From Anoplolepis gracilipes (lineage: Eukaryota > Arthropoda > Insecta > Hymenoptera > Formicidae): a stretch of 64,000 nt of DNA. Where the stretch lies: the NCBI RefSeq assembly GCF_047496725.1, contig NC_132974.1:4471501-4535500 (forward strand), given 5' to 3'. Of the stretch, positions 28,412 to 40,900 are shown piece after piece. The number at the start of each line of letters is the position of its first letter. Within the stretch, counting starts at the first letter, position 1. Under the pieces are notes generated by a model. The model saw nothing but the letters and a program-made list of their open reading frames with translations, was not told the origin of the DNA and searched no databases. Made by a program: the position numbers and the translations under genes.

Positions 28412-29330
28412 TTATAATTAAAACTTACTGATCAATAGCAGGAACAGCATAGTGTCCTGTAGGTGTCATCATAGCACCAGGTACCAAAGGCCCCTCAACA
28501 GGTACCATAAAACTTCGGGGAATACCTGTACTTTTTTTTATTTCAATTGGTTCCTGATTTGTACCTAATGGACAATTTTTAATCCAATGTCCAGGTTGAT
28601 GACATTTATAACAACGATAATTTGCAGGTACATCACCAGTCTGATTGGCACCACGAATTTTCATATAACTATTTAAATATTATATATATATATATATATA
28701 CATATTTATATTGCAATAAGTTGAGTAATAAATTATGCCTACTAAAATAATAAATATAAAATTGTATACTTTGAGGGATCATAGTCTTGAGTTGATTGTG
28801 TCATCATTGCACGAATTTTATCTTCCTCTGAACCATCTAATCTAGTGAGATCTACAGCTCTATTTAAATTAGCTTCATCCTTTAAATTACTAAATGGAGG
28901 AGTTTCATTTCTATCCCACGAGCGTTTTTGTTGTATTGTTAATGGAACTCTTGCAACAATAAGGCTAGTATTTTTAGCAATTAATGCATTATCATCCGTA
29001 TAATCTATGAAAGATAGTATAGTTATTGAATATTATATGACTAAATATATTATGAATATTCTATTATACAGATTATAATATTAATATAAATATAGTTAAT
29101 TATCAAATATATAATCTTGCGAGCTAGAAGTAAAAAACAATTAACAATAAAATAAGATATTTGCCTTCCTTCGTTTGAGCATTTGTAATTTGTAAATCAA
29201 AATCTGTATTTTTGCCAATACGTTTCTGATGAAATATAGCCTTTTTCAAATCTGCTACTGAAATATGTAGTCCATCAAATGATACAGTGTCATAATCCAA
29301 AGTAGATTTAAATTTGTAATGTACAGACAT
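15587..29330 (-). CDS. RBBP6: RBBP6/Snama E3 ubiquitin ligase (DWNN-RING)
   Basis: RBBP6 is a nuclear E3 ligase linked to p53/MDM2 control, and its DWNN part also activates the mRNA 3'-end cleavage machinery. Fifteen coding exons (minus): 29330-29165, 29004-28770, 28668-28429, 28268-28102, 27980-27597, 25927-25663, 25565-25313, 25223-24914, 24453-24384, 24296-24009, 23930-23748, 23635-23342, 18935-18684, 18536-18303, 18098-15587; 1,950 aa. Domain order: ubiquitin-like DWNN at 1-76 (SVHYKFKS, LQITNAQTKE), CCHC zinc knuckle C153-C166 (YRCYKCHQPGHWIKNCP), RING/U-box about C246-C286 (CNICKDLL ... CCGNSFCDEC ... CPDC), then Pro-rich, RS-rich and RD/RE-repeat regions and a Lys-rich tail ending KSKHK. 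The first coding intron uses a GC donor. The start is the ATG giving MSVHYKF as in all DWNN proteins. The retinoblastoma- and p53-binding parts are not recognisable. Confidence 0.93.
19779..19926. repeat. (AT)n / TATATG microsatellite
   Basis: A long imperfect AT run, partly ATATATGTAT units, inside the large RBBP6 intron. Confidence 0.9.
22093..22162. repeat. (CT)n microsatellite
   Basis: A run of about 70 bp of CT repeats with a few interruptions, in the RBBP6 intron. Confidence 0.95.
22292..22364. repeat. (AT)n microsatellite
   Basis: An AT run preceded by a short CA run, in the RBBP6 intron. Confidence 0.95.
24517..24547. repeat. Poly(A) run in RBBP6 intron
   Basis: About 31 consecutive A on the plus strand. 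It could be a plain homopolymer or the tail of a retro-insert on the plus strand, but no retrogene body is visible next to it. Confidence 0.8.
25928..27596 (-). other. RBBP6: 1.7-kb RBBP6 intron with CT and AT repeats
   Basis: This intron lies between the U-box-containing coding exons and the RS-rich exons. It contains a CT microsatellite (about 26258-26300) and an (AT)n run (about 27217-27267). No missing exon is needed, because phase is kept across the junction. Confidence 0.7.
27217..27267. repeat. (AT)n microsatellite
   Basis: An AT run in the RBBP6 intron between exons 5 and 6. Confidence 0.95.
28314..28411. repeat. (TATATG)n microsatellite
   Basis: About eight TATATG hexamers followed by AT repeats, inside the intron between RBBP6 exons 3 and 4. 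The polypyrimidine/AG of the next exon lies just beside it. Confidence 0.9.
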
Positions 29331-29718
29331 TGTTATCACTTAAGAAGCCTGAAAATGTATATAAGATTATAATTATCAAGCATTATAATATTTGCAAGAT
29401 AAATAATTGTGAAAAAAACATTATATAAAAATTTTAATTTCTTCACAGAAATAAGTATGATATAATATTTAATATAAAATATTAAAATTGTATTGTGTTA
29501 ATCTAAAATCTTGTAACAAAAGTATAAAACACAGAAGAGCGTAACAAAAATATACATAAAAAAACACACTGACGCAACACGTCGTACTATATATACGTAA
29601 ATAAAAAAAAATAAAAGTTTCAGCCAAAAAAATACACATTGTGGCGTATTTTAATCTTATATTTACATTATAATACGCGATACATATTGCACATTTCAAC
29701 AAAAGGGTCGTCTCTCTA

Positions 29719-29750
<32 letters not shown>

Positions 29751-30190
29751 ACTCTCACTCTTAAAACCACTACCAAATTATACAACGCATACGTACGAAC
29801 GACACACAACATACCTCCTCGCGAGAGCAGTCGACGATGATCGCAAGTGGACAATGCATGCGGATCGAATGAATTGCAGATTCACGAGGACGAAAAATGC
29901 TCAAGACGCGAAAAAGGTTCCACGGAGAAAGACACAGCGATTAGGTTAAATTGAAACGGCGAATGACGCTCGACCGCGACAACGCGGGCTTCTAGCCTAG
30001 CAGCCGCGACGTAATGTCAGCAATCGCCAAATGTGCGAACTTGGTACAAGTGGGTACAAGCGAGTACTCACTGCGTGAAGACGCCCAGCGGTAGTCTCGC
30101 AGCGTCAAAGGGCGAGCGGCAACGGCAGCTGCTTTGACGACGTTACGAGCACAAATACATGAGCGTAAGTGCAGTACGGTGTCGAGGATT
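29331..30190 (-). promoter_or_regulatory. RBBP6: RBBP6 5'UTR, first intron and promoter island
   Basis: The coding exon extends upstream to an acceptor at 29348 (ACATTTTCAG). A matching donor (GAGGAG|GTATGT) at 29815 ends a 5' non-coding exon in a GC-rich, CpG-containing island reaching about 30,150. The intervening intron contains a CT microsatellite (about 29711-29760). The transcription start is not fixed by sequence. Confidence 0.6.
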
Positions 30191-30193
30191 CAA

Positions 30194-30323
30194 GGTTACG
30201 TTCGAAAATCTACTCGTAAAAGTAGAGCTTGATCGACCAATCAGGACAAAGAGCACGAGGATTTCTTCATTCCGATTGGCTAATCGAGCGCTACTCTGTC
30301 GAGTAAGATTTTCGAACGCATCC
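30194..30323. mobile_element. CCAAT-palindrome element, copy B (best preserved)
   Basis: The left end GGTTACGTTCGAAAATCT and the right end AGATTTTCGAACGCATCC are near-perfect inverted copies, extended inward by ACTCG/CGAGT. Inside, GATCGACCAATCAGG and CGATTGGCTAATCGA form a second inverted pair, so the whole block of about 130 bp is a quasi-palindrome. It lies just upstream of the RBBP6 promoter island. There is no ORF of interest. Confidence 0.7.
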
Positions 30324-33300
30324 CAAGTTACACGACGAGCGACGAGTGCGGAGCTTCGTCGACAGACGAACCATAGGTTTTCATTATAACCTATATAATT
30401 TTATCAATGACGACGAGATGAAACGATAATATTCGACTTTGAATATAAAAATCCTCTAATTGGAAACTTGATATAAAGCTGCAATTTATTATTAATTTAT
30501 CCATTTTGTATAATTGTTCATTTTTCATAATTTGCGCTATTTTTTTTATTGACCAATCGCCGTAGATTTTATTATTTTGATTGATCAATCAAATGCTTGC
30601 AACACTTATAGCATCAAAATGAACTAGCTCAAGTATTATGCTCACAGCAAATTATAGCATGTTTTTTCAGCGATTCCTTATCATATATGAACCAAAAAAT
30701 CTTTTGTTCATGTTTTCACACTTATTTGTCATGTATAATTTAGAATAAGAAAGCAAATGTAAGACAAAGCATTTGCATTCAATATATATATTAGAAAGAA
30801 GAATGTTTATGAGAAGAAAATATATCTTAAAATCCTTAAAAATAAAAAAAAAGATCAATTTTGACAGCATTAGAATAGGAAGAATCGATTGTATTCAATC
30901 GCATTAAAAATTGATTTTATTATGAAATTTAATTATCTAATAATGTATGTTAGTTGTGTATAGAATCAAAACCAATTTATTACTTTTTATGCGAAATGTA
31001 CAATTTTAATTATAAATATTTATTACCAGCGCGCGCAGAGTTTTTATATATATATATATATATATGTGTATCACTTCATAATTATTGGTATCATTATTTT
31101 AGCTTCTTTATTTATGTCTGACAATGATATTTTTATTTTTCTTTTTATCAGGTTCGACCTGATCAGGAATTATCACAATGAAAGTCGCCCTATGCGCGAT
31201 TCTCTCTTAATACTATACTATACTTTAACAATTAAATGGAAGCGTTAAAAAATTATGAGCCACTGCAGCCAGAGAATACACATACAGATGAGTATCTAAT
31301 TTCTTATAGGTAAACATCTGCTTAAATTTAATTTTAAGCATTTGTTCAATTCATAGAAAGCAAGAATATATATTAGTAATACATGTGCGTCTGCTGAGTA
31401 ATGTATATTTGTATATTTGAAATGTAAAAATTTAATAGGTAAATGCTGACACAGAGGAAATTTTTAATTTTACAATAAATCCATATAAATTTACTATGCT
31501 GTTGCTATAAAAACTATTTCTTTTTATATAAAAGATTCAATAAAAGTGTATTATTGATATAATTTATAATATATTCAAAGGGCAAAATTTTTTAAATTGT
31601 TTAAAATAGAATGACTGAACGAAATAATCGCGTAAAATATAGTAAATAAATATATATTCAATAGTAGTGCAATATATTATCACTCTACATTTATATATGT
31701 GTAATATATAAATAATAATTTAGTAATTTAAAAATATATATCGCGCGCGTGCGCACGTATATTGCGCGATGTATATTTCACATCAAATCCTCTGCATTAG
31801 CATAATTTTAAAATCTAAATCGTACTTTCAAGCCTTGGTATCTCTATATTGTACCTGTTGTATCAGGTACTGCGGACAAAAGGACGGTGAACATTTTTAA
31901 GCACGATACTTCTGAAAATATCTTGCAGAATGTCGATTCTTTTTCATTCAGGCTCACATTGGGATAGAAAATTATAGAGATAAGATCGCAGTACAAATAT
32001 ATATCTTCTTGTTGAAGCCATCAATATCTTGATTTTTCATTAATTTCTTTCAATACTAATTCGATAGAGATCTCCCTGGTGTCTCAGAAAGACATGGTAC
32101 TATATACATGTATATAGACAACCTCGCAAAATCTAAAAAGGGCTTCCTTTTTCTCTTAATAATCTACAAATCATTGTATCATTGTTCACTGTACTAATAC
32201 TCAGCTAATATCCCTCCTTTTCTCAGCACGTTATCAAGGCTTTTTCTCCTTTAAATAAAGATAAAAACGAATAGAATAACTAAAATTAAATTGGTACATT
32301 TCCATTGTTTATAACATTGTTATAAATGTTAAAATTGCATCGAAATTTATATCGTGTCACATTATGTCAATATAAGTTTAGAACAAATTAATACCATGTA
32401 TACATTATCTTAATTAAATATATATATATATATATATATTGTATATATGTATATATACATATAGTTAAAAGAAAATGTTTGAATCTTTGTGTAATGGAAG
32501 ATATTTCATTCATCTTTACATTTATGTTAACTTTTAATGGTATTTTCAAAAAATGTAAGAAATATTGAAGTATTATAATAGAAACTGTATATACTTGTAC
32601 ACACTGTATCACAAATTTGGATTGTGAGAATTCTGTCTAAACTTGTCCTTATGTAAAATTACATTTTTCATATTTCCCTGCACAAATTCCTTTGAACAGA
32701 ATCTTCTCAAGATGTTCATTATAGTTTTTCAGAAGAAATTTTAGTTTAAATACGGAATTTATAGCAAAATTGTTCTAGTTAAATATTTTCTTTTTTATAT
32801 AAATGTTAACAAAATTATTAAAATAATGCAGAGATAAACTTTTTGATTTATAACTTATTGTGTTGATGTTCTACATTAAGTAATTTTATATGTTATATAT
32901 ATATAAAATTTTGACAATTTGATAAAATTTCTTTCTTTAGCTGCTTAAAATTTCAAATTGGGAGAAAAACTATAGTAACACAACCACATATTATGGATTA
33001 TTATATCAGTAAACTAAACAAAATAAACACTAGTTATTATTATATCAATATTTACCATTTTTTTCATATCCATTCCAATATTTAGTCTTTTTATTATCTA
33101 TTAGCAATATTTGTTTTTTTTAAAGCTGCAGTTTTATTTATTACTATATCAAACTTTTTTTATATCTTTTCTAAATTCTTATGTGATTAATGATAATTAC
33201 ATGAAGAGATATTGATATTTATAACATAAAAATGTTCTACATATCACGAAATTTCTTGTGAAAGAAATAAAAAATCTTATGTAGTTATGCATAATGATTA

Positions 33301-33746
33301 GATTATAGTGTTATGGTCAAACAAAGTGTAAAAATACAACTTTATGATAAATGTATACTTTGTTCTTACAAAAAAAACTACATAATAATATGTAATTTGC
33401 TGTCAGTATGTTAAAATAACAATATCGAGATTCCTCGCGTACTTTTTCATAAATGTGTATGTGTGTGTATGTATGTGACAAAACATAATTAAATAATATT
33501 ATATTAAATAAATTCTATTTACATTAGGAAAGAGAATGCCAAATATAAACAAAATGACGCAAATATTAACAAATATAAGATCTTTTAAAGTAATAATCAA
33601 GAATATAACTTCCTTGATACTAATAAGAATAAGAGGTCGATCATTTCTTAGAATAATGCCATTTAGACGATCCTGTTCAAAGGTCGAATTTAAGACAATA
33701 TTTTTCTGCTTCACTTATTATTGTTATTTTCCTTCAAATATGAACA
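30324..33746. other. Intergenic DNA and DCUN1D3 3'UTR
   Basis: No coding exon is recognised. The part next to 33747 is presumably 3'UTR of the minus-strand DCUN1D3 gene. Small features include a perfect short hairpin near 31854-31873 (GTACCTG, six-base loop, CAGGTAC) and CG-alternating patches near 31741-31775. No tRNA or other RNA gene could be supported. Confidence 0.55.
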
Positions 33747-35196
33747 TTAATCTTTGTCGATAGAAGAATTTTTCATAATATCATCTTTAGTGACATTTTG
33801 GTTCATTTGGTCATTTTCATACTCCACAAAATCATCGAATAAACTTGGCCATGCCTCTGCATCATCGTAAGCACCAAGATCGTCGCCAATACTTTCAACA
33901 AAGTTTAGAAACATATGCCAAGTATCTTTAGGTATCGCTCGGATATGATGGCATTTGAGAAAGTTAAGCCATCTTATCAAGATCGGAGGTTCACGTATCG
34001 TGAAGACAAGTTTCCAAAGATCGATTGCCATGTCAGCCGGTAAAATTCTTTGACCAGACGTTTGGTCAAGACCAAATTGGAATGTGAATCGATAGAGATC
34101 TTTGAATAACTCATTATTGACCGTCAATTCCTGAACAATCTCAGGCAACCGAACCTGTATACCACGTATACTGTCGACCTTCATAAGCTTTAATCCTTTG
34201 ATAAATTCTTGGCGGGTGAATTGGCACATTTGCTTTGCTTTTAACTTCCATGCAAGCACAAGAACTTTAAATTCATCAGGTGATAATTGTAAATCATCAC
34301 AGAGTCTTTCTATACCATCAGCTAATATCGCATCTTCATGAGGATCCTTAAAAATAAATATGTAAAGTATTAATCATATTTATGTTATATAGCTTGCTTT
34401 TTCTCTATAATCTTATAAAGTTATTTGTATAATTCTAGATTATTAAAATAATTATGTTCGACATGTTTTTTTAATCATATATTTTCTATATATGTATTTC
34501 TATGCAAATTAACATGTATCTTCTGTACCTTATATTGGTCAAAAAGTGCGTTTAGTTTGTTCTCCGATGGTTCCTTTTGTTGCTTAGGTTCAGTAGTTAA
34601 ATTAAGACCAGATGATGTACCAGATCGTCCTAGTGGTTGTAATCGCGCATAAAATCCTCGTGGCAAACGTAGGTTATTTTGTACACTAGGCACAGGTCCA
34701 CAATTATCTGAGCCTACATTATTAAATGTAGATAGTGTACTTATAGATTTTTTATTCCCATTTACATATGTTTCAGGCACAAAAGGACCAGATTGTTGGC
34801 AAGAATTTGGGAACAAACCTCTGAGTTCCATTGTTTCTATAAAATATAATGAAATTTTGAATGTAGAGCTATCTAGAGAGCAGTTACACTTTGAGAATTA
34901 AGTACATGAACAAAATAATCTATTATATCAGTTTTCAATAAATGCAGAATGTAATTACATTTAAAAAATTAAAATTTTTACAATATTGTCTGTCAAATAT
35001 AGTAAGCGGCATTTAATGCACTCTTATAGTATACAATATAAAATCTATGATTATAAAATGAATATATTAATACAATAAATTGATACAATAATATAATAGC
35101 ATTGAATGTACCGTCTTTATGTTCCAATGCAATTGATTGATTGGTATCGGTTGATGGTGGAAGTGGCACCTTAAAGCACGAGAAACAGTTTCCCAT
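33747..35196 (-). CDS. DCUN1D3: DCN1-like protein 3 (DCUN1D3)
   Basis: DCN1-like proteins are co-E3 scaffolds that promote NEDD8 attachment to cullins; the type-3 form is membrane-anchored. Coding exons (minus): 35196-35112, 34836-34529, 34346-33747; 330 aa. The N-terminus MGNCFSCFK carries the Gly2 N-myristoylation signal with neighbouring Cys residues for palmitoylation, as in vertebrate DCUN1D3. A low-complexity linker follows. From about residue 132 the single exon 3 encodes the PONY/DCUN1 domain, including the conserved W-P-x-L-F-D-D-F-V-E-Y segment and the DDAEAWP acidic patch. The tail of about 20 residues after it is polar. A 5'UTR acceptor lies at 35278. It is divergent with ASCC3. 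Confidence 0.92.
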
Positions 35197-36416
35197 TGAT
35201 GCTGACCGTACTTGACATCAAAGATGATTATCCCATGCATCAGTATTTCAGTCTTACATTGGCAGTCTTGATGGAAAGCTGAAGAACAATAATATACGTC
35301 AGATTATTATTATTTATTCATAATCTATATTAAGTTCAATATTTTTGCTTTATCATTAACAGAGTTCACTTTAAATAAACAGACGTATAACAATATAACA
35401 TTCAGATAATATATCAACAACAATAGGATAAATCATATTATAACGTTAAATATAGGATAACAATTAGAACCAAACTGACAAAAACCGAATGACATGATAA
35501 TTTGCAGGTATTCAGGATTAAAAGATCGTTTGTTTGACTCGTTCGTAAATCTAAGAAAATTTCGTCGACAATTTTGACGCATCAAGTATGTACTTGTCAA
35601 AACAAGATTACAGGGAAGGAGTAGGAGAATCGTGCGAGCGAGAAGGCAAATTCCGTGGAGAGTAGGGAATGAGTCACGCGCGCGAAATTGCTAATAAAAG
35701 GAGAGGGGAGGTAGAAACAAACTAAAGCAGAAAGAAATTAATTAAATGTAAAGAGGCAGCCGGCGGCGATACCTTATTATTGTTATAAGACGGTTCTTCG
35801 ACCGATCCGAGCGTCGCGATGATTGTTACGTCTCAACCAAGACCTGCCGCGAAACAATACCTCGCCTCGACAGCATTCAATCCTCGCAGCAGCAAGGAAA
35901 TGCAGAGGGATGCTCCCGGACGTGTTGTGCGTGCGTGTGTACTTGCGTTTGTTTTCTGAAAAAAAATCGCCAGAATCAACGGGAGGACGCCGCGCTACTC
36001 CCGATATCCCCGGACATTTTTCCTACGCGAAGACGAACGCCCGGCGGTAGGATTCGGCCTAGCAGCCGAGTCTGCGTCATTTGCGACGATGCTGTGACGG
36101 AGCTATGTGACCGCGCGACGTCGACGACGACGACGGTGACGATAAGGACGATCTCATTCCAAGCGCACAGCGTTCATCCACAATCCCAATCACAGCAGTC
36201 GACACAACACGTTCACCACCATTCACCACCAAACGATCGTCCTGTGAAAACACCGCGACGAAGACATTCCTCGTGTCTCAGATCTCAGTGTGTCACAGAT
36301 AAGAGAAAAGATCCCTTGGTCTCGCGACTGACAGATGGCTAGAGATATTTGTCTCGCCTGCGCTTTATGTTGCACATACATATACGTAATGTCAGCCAAT
36401 CGGCGCATTATAATAA
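35197..36416. promoter_or_regulatory. DCUN1D3 5'UTR and DCUN1D3/ASCC3 promoter island
   Basis: The coding exon of DCUN1D3 extends upstream to an acceptor at 35278. Further right, from about 35,640 to 36,340, is a GC/CpG-richer island with no recognisable protein despite several open frames. I take these frames as chance ORFs in a 5'UTR/promoter. A weak minus-strand donor (AATAAG|GTATCG) near 35773 might end the DCUN1D3 first exon. Confidence 0.5.
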
Positions 36417-36615
36417 AGTTGCGTTCGAAAATCTAAGCTCCGTAAAGTTCGCCGAACCACTTTGATTTTTTTATAATTAAAATGATTGGTTAAATTTTAA
36501 TCTCAATTTTTAACACAGTCTTAAAAAAAAAAAAAAAAAAAAAAGAGCAAAACATTTCTTTGTTCTGATTGGTCAATCGAACTTTATTCCGACAATTAAA
36601 TTTTTGAACGCAACT
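36417..36615. mobile_element. CCAAT-palindrome element, copy C
   Basis: The ends GTTGCGTTCGAAAATCTAAG (left) and AAATTTTTGAACGCAACT (right) are inverted. Inside, ATGATTGGTTAAA and TTCTGATTGGTCAATCGA are CCAAT-box words. An A-run of about 21 bp and extra AT-rich DNA make this copy longer (about 199 bp). It sits between the DCUN1D3 and ASCC3 5' ends. Confidence 0.6.
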
Positions 36616-37186
36616 AAAATCTCCTAGGGACATTTTTATATGAATCTAGTGTTTTTTTTTACTCTGTTGACACTTGATGTCGCAATGAGAAAATAAATAT
36701 GGCAGATTCGAATCGGTAAAATCGCATGACAGCTGATAGTCGCATAAGTGCGATCAGCGGAAGCGTTATCTGAGATTATCGCGGTGCTATGGGAACCACA
36801 TTACGAAGAGATAATTTTTTCTGCATTGTTTCGATAGTTGACGATCACCGTTCTTGTTGCAAATACAAAGTGATTTATTATTGAAATTTCTTCTCGGTAT
36901 GTAAATCGATTGAAATGCAATTATTGTTAACAAATCCGCAAACTGTAGATCAACGAATAATAGTCATTGTTAAAGTTTATAAATAACATATTTATTAAAT
37001 GTCGAGGAATAGCTTTTTGTTAGCTTAATTTATTGTTTCAGATATATATAATATGTGTGTACTTTTGTTTCTTTCATTAAAATTTTACACATATGTAAAA
37101 AAATATATACCTACTTTGAGAAGTTTAACTTTTTTCTGCAGTACATATTGCATTATATCATGTAATACTTTTGAAGAGATTTCACA

Positions 37187-37235
<49 letters not shown>

Positions 37236-37861
37236 TTACAGATATTAAACAATTTTACGATTCTATATCTTTGTAAAAATATAAATTATGTTTCTAATGT
37301 TATTTATTTATAATAATTATTAATAATATGTTATTTAATTATATATATTAGGCTAATTTGATATCACAGCCAGATAATACATTGCACAATTCCAAATTAA
37401 AATCTAATATCAATCTAATATCAATAAGATTCAATGCTTTTGTAATAAGAATTGCAAATAATTGAAATATTAAAGAAAAGTTCTATGTTTTCAAGTTTTG
37501 ATGCAATTTTAAGTATTATAATTTATTGGCTATCTTATATAATTTGATATTTGATCATGTTCATAACCTACTTTTAAAGTGATTGTTTTATTAGAATAAC
37601 TATAAAGAAACATAATTAAAAGCGTCATAATCTATCTCTTAAAAAAAAAAAATTATTAATTTACTTATGGTTCAAATTCATTTGAATCAATCTTGAAACA
37701 AATAGTATAAAAAAATTTATTTTATGTATTATAATATTAACTTAATAAACTTTTTATTCAATCTTTATCTGCAATATATATTACGATACATATCTTCATA
37801 TCATTATAAATAACATTTCATAAATCATATATGTATGTACAAAATATAAGATATGATATAT

Positions 37862-37917
<56 letters not shown>

Positions 37918-37968
37918 CTTATATTTTATATTAATATTAAATTAAATTTGACTAACAGGTAATACACA
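36616..37968 (+). promoter_or_regulatory. ASCC3: ASCC3 5' exon, first intron and promoter
   Basis: A 5' non-coding exon probably ends at 36896 (CTCG|GTATGT) and joins an acceptor at 37958 (TTGACTAACAG), ten bases upstream of the start codon. The intron holds (AT)n runs at about 37192-37226 and 37862-37913. The transcription start is not resolved. Confidence 0.5.
37862..37913. repeat. (AT)n microsatellite
   Basis: An AT run about 45 bp upstream of the acceptor of the ASCC3 start-codon exon. Confidence 0.95.
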
Positions 37969-40900
37969 ATGTCGAAATTACCACGTATTACTAGATCCTT
38001 GCGCATGTTTACTTCTCTTGAGCGCAGAGAACCATTAGACGCTGAATCAAATGATTTAATGAGAAAAAGGCAAGAAAGGCAAGAACAAGCAAAAGAATTA
38101 AAAAGGTAAATTAAAATTTAAAAAGATAGATTTTGTATTTGAAAGAGAATTTATAGAGAATGTTTAATTCTTTTAAGACAGTTGTGATATATTGTATAAA
38201 CCAAGCAACTTCTAAGTTTGCAGATCAATAAACTCCTGTCTCTTTCTTCTTTCATTTTGATTAATATAATGTTTTGATTCGAAAAATTAAAATAATCAGT
38301 AAAATAAAATTAAATTTTTGTTTATTTTTTTTTTTTTTTTTTTTTTTTTATGATTAGCAAAAAGCATGATTTTACAATAAAGAATAATATGTGTTTCATG
38401 TATCTAATTATGTGGCATTACTATAAGAAATATAAGATACAGTTTTTGCAACATCTTGGTAATTTTACAAATTCATATATTATAGCACTCTTGATTGGCA
38501 TGACATATGTAAAAGTGCATCTAAAGATCTTATGGTACATCTGTTAGCATTGAAAGATGTTGTGCAACAAGTTTTAAGTGAGTATTAAAGATAAAACACT
38601 TGTCTCTTATTATTAATAGATATAATTTTCCAAATTAGTTTCGTTAATTAATGAAGTAGTATACATTTTTTTTTTCACATAATATACAATTATGAGATAT
38701 AAATTTGGAAAAAATATTGTATTTAATACTAATTTTATTTTTTATTGTAAATATTTTATAATTTTTATTTTCCTTTTATTTCTTTTTTTTCAGATGATGA
38801 ATCTCCAGATGTCATAAATGAATTCACAGTTTATGTATTACGTTTATTAATCCAAGATGAAACCTTAACGCGAGAAAGATATAATATGCTTGGGCAAAAA
38901 GTAGGACATCTGACATTACGTTCTGCAAATAATATGATGCAAGTATGTATTCTTATAATTTATATCAATCTATGTCATGTCATTGACTGCTTAATTTTAT
39001 ATCTACTTAATTCTAATCAGATAATCACAAAAATTCAAGAGCAATGTTATGAGGAAGTTATAGTATTATTAATAGAGTCTAAAGAAAATATGGACATTTC
39101 CAATCCGCGTACTTTTGGTGTAAATATTCCTTACAATCAAGCAAGAGTTGTATGGCCTAACACCAATGGACTTCACAATATGTCTACACAAGGGATAAAT
39201 TCAAGTACTGATAAATTTACAATGATGATACATGACACAACATCTTCAATACAGAAGAAATCTGCTGTAAGTGACATATGGATATGGATAAATTAATCTT
39301 TTTCAATTTCTTTTTCCATTTTGTTAATTGCAGTTTGACAAAGCAACATTTACAAAAGGATTAAAAAATTGTTGCAAAGTTGTTGCAATGTCATATCACG
39401 ATTTTGGAATGGCAATAGTGGATAAACTAAAGAATGTACAAACTGAGAATATACAAACAGAATTATTTGATATGTTAGGTTTCGAACATCTAGAATTTAT
39501 CGAATACATTATTGAACATCAGAAAGCCATTGTATCGACATATTCATGTTCAAAAGTGCCCAAGAGATTTCAAACCATTGCACAGGGACCTATAATTAGT
39601 GGTCAAGTAACTGTACAATCCGAAGTGGAAAAGCAGTTATGTAAACAAGTACGTAAGGAAGAGAAAAAATTAACTAAAATGGCAAATAAACGAGACGTTA
39701 AATCGGAAGATCAGGAAACTGAATTTATTCCAGTCGAACTTCGACTTAAGAGACAAGAGGCTTTGACAGCTATGCATGCACCATTGTTTCCTAAAAAAAA
39801 TACACTGAACAGAGGTATACAGGAACATTATCCATTTGTATTTGATTCTACAGCTAGTGCTAATCAAGCAAGTTTTGTATCGGGGCAAAAGTTAATGCTA
39901 GCGGAAGATGTTAGAAGAGAAAATAATGATCTCTGTGAAGAAGTGCAGATACCAGCACCAAAAAAGGAAGATATTAACGTTAATATAGATACTGTATTGA
40001 TATCTTCTCTAGATGAAATTGGTCAAATGGCTTTTAATGGCATAATGTCACTAAACAAAATTCAGAGCATAGTTTTTCATGCGGCATATAATACCAACGA
40101 AAACTTACTGATTTGCGCGCCAACCGGAGCTGGAAAAACAAATGTAGCAATGTTGACTGTGGTGCATCAATTAAAACAAAATATTCAAGACGGAGAATTG
40201 CAGAAAGGTCAATTCAAAATAATCTATATCGCGCCCATGAAAGCTTTGGCGGCAGAAATGACAGTCAATTTTAATAAAAGACTCGGGCCTATGGGCGTGT
40301 GCGTTCGTGAACTGACCGGTGATATGCAGCTGACGAAACAGGAGATCCAACAGACTCAAATGATAGTAACCACGCCAGAAAAATGGGACGTTGTGACGAG
40401 AAAAGGTACGGGTGATATCTCCCTCACTAGTATTGTGAAATTGTTAATCATTGACGAGGTACATCTACTGCATGGTGACCGAGGACCCGTGGTGGAAGCG
40501 CTAGTTGCAAGAACTCTGCGTCAGGTAGAATCATCGCAAAATATGATTAGAATAGTCGGTCTGTCCGCCACGTTGCCGAATTATGTGGACGTTGCGCGAT
40601 TTCTTCGCGTTAATCCTAGGAAAGGATTATTCTACTTTGATCATCGCTTCCGGCCGGTACCTCTCAGTCAGACTTTTATTGGCGTGAAGGCTATCAAACC
40701 GCTACAACAAATGAACGATATGGATCTCGTATGTTATAATAACGTTATAGAGATGGTACGTCAAGGTCATCAGGTCATGGTATTCGTGCACGCGCGAAAC
40801 GCTACCGTGAGGATGGCGAATGTGTTAAAAGAACTAGCATTGAAGAATGGTACACTTAAATATTTTCTATCAGAAGGACAATCGAAACACATGAACAAGG

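Noticed and set aside
35823..36342. Overlapping plus-strand ORFs of 75 and 135 codons
   Set aside because: Arg/Thr-rich chance frames in the CpG-richer DCUN1D3/ASCC3 promoter island, with no recognised domain and no supporting splice context.
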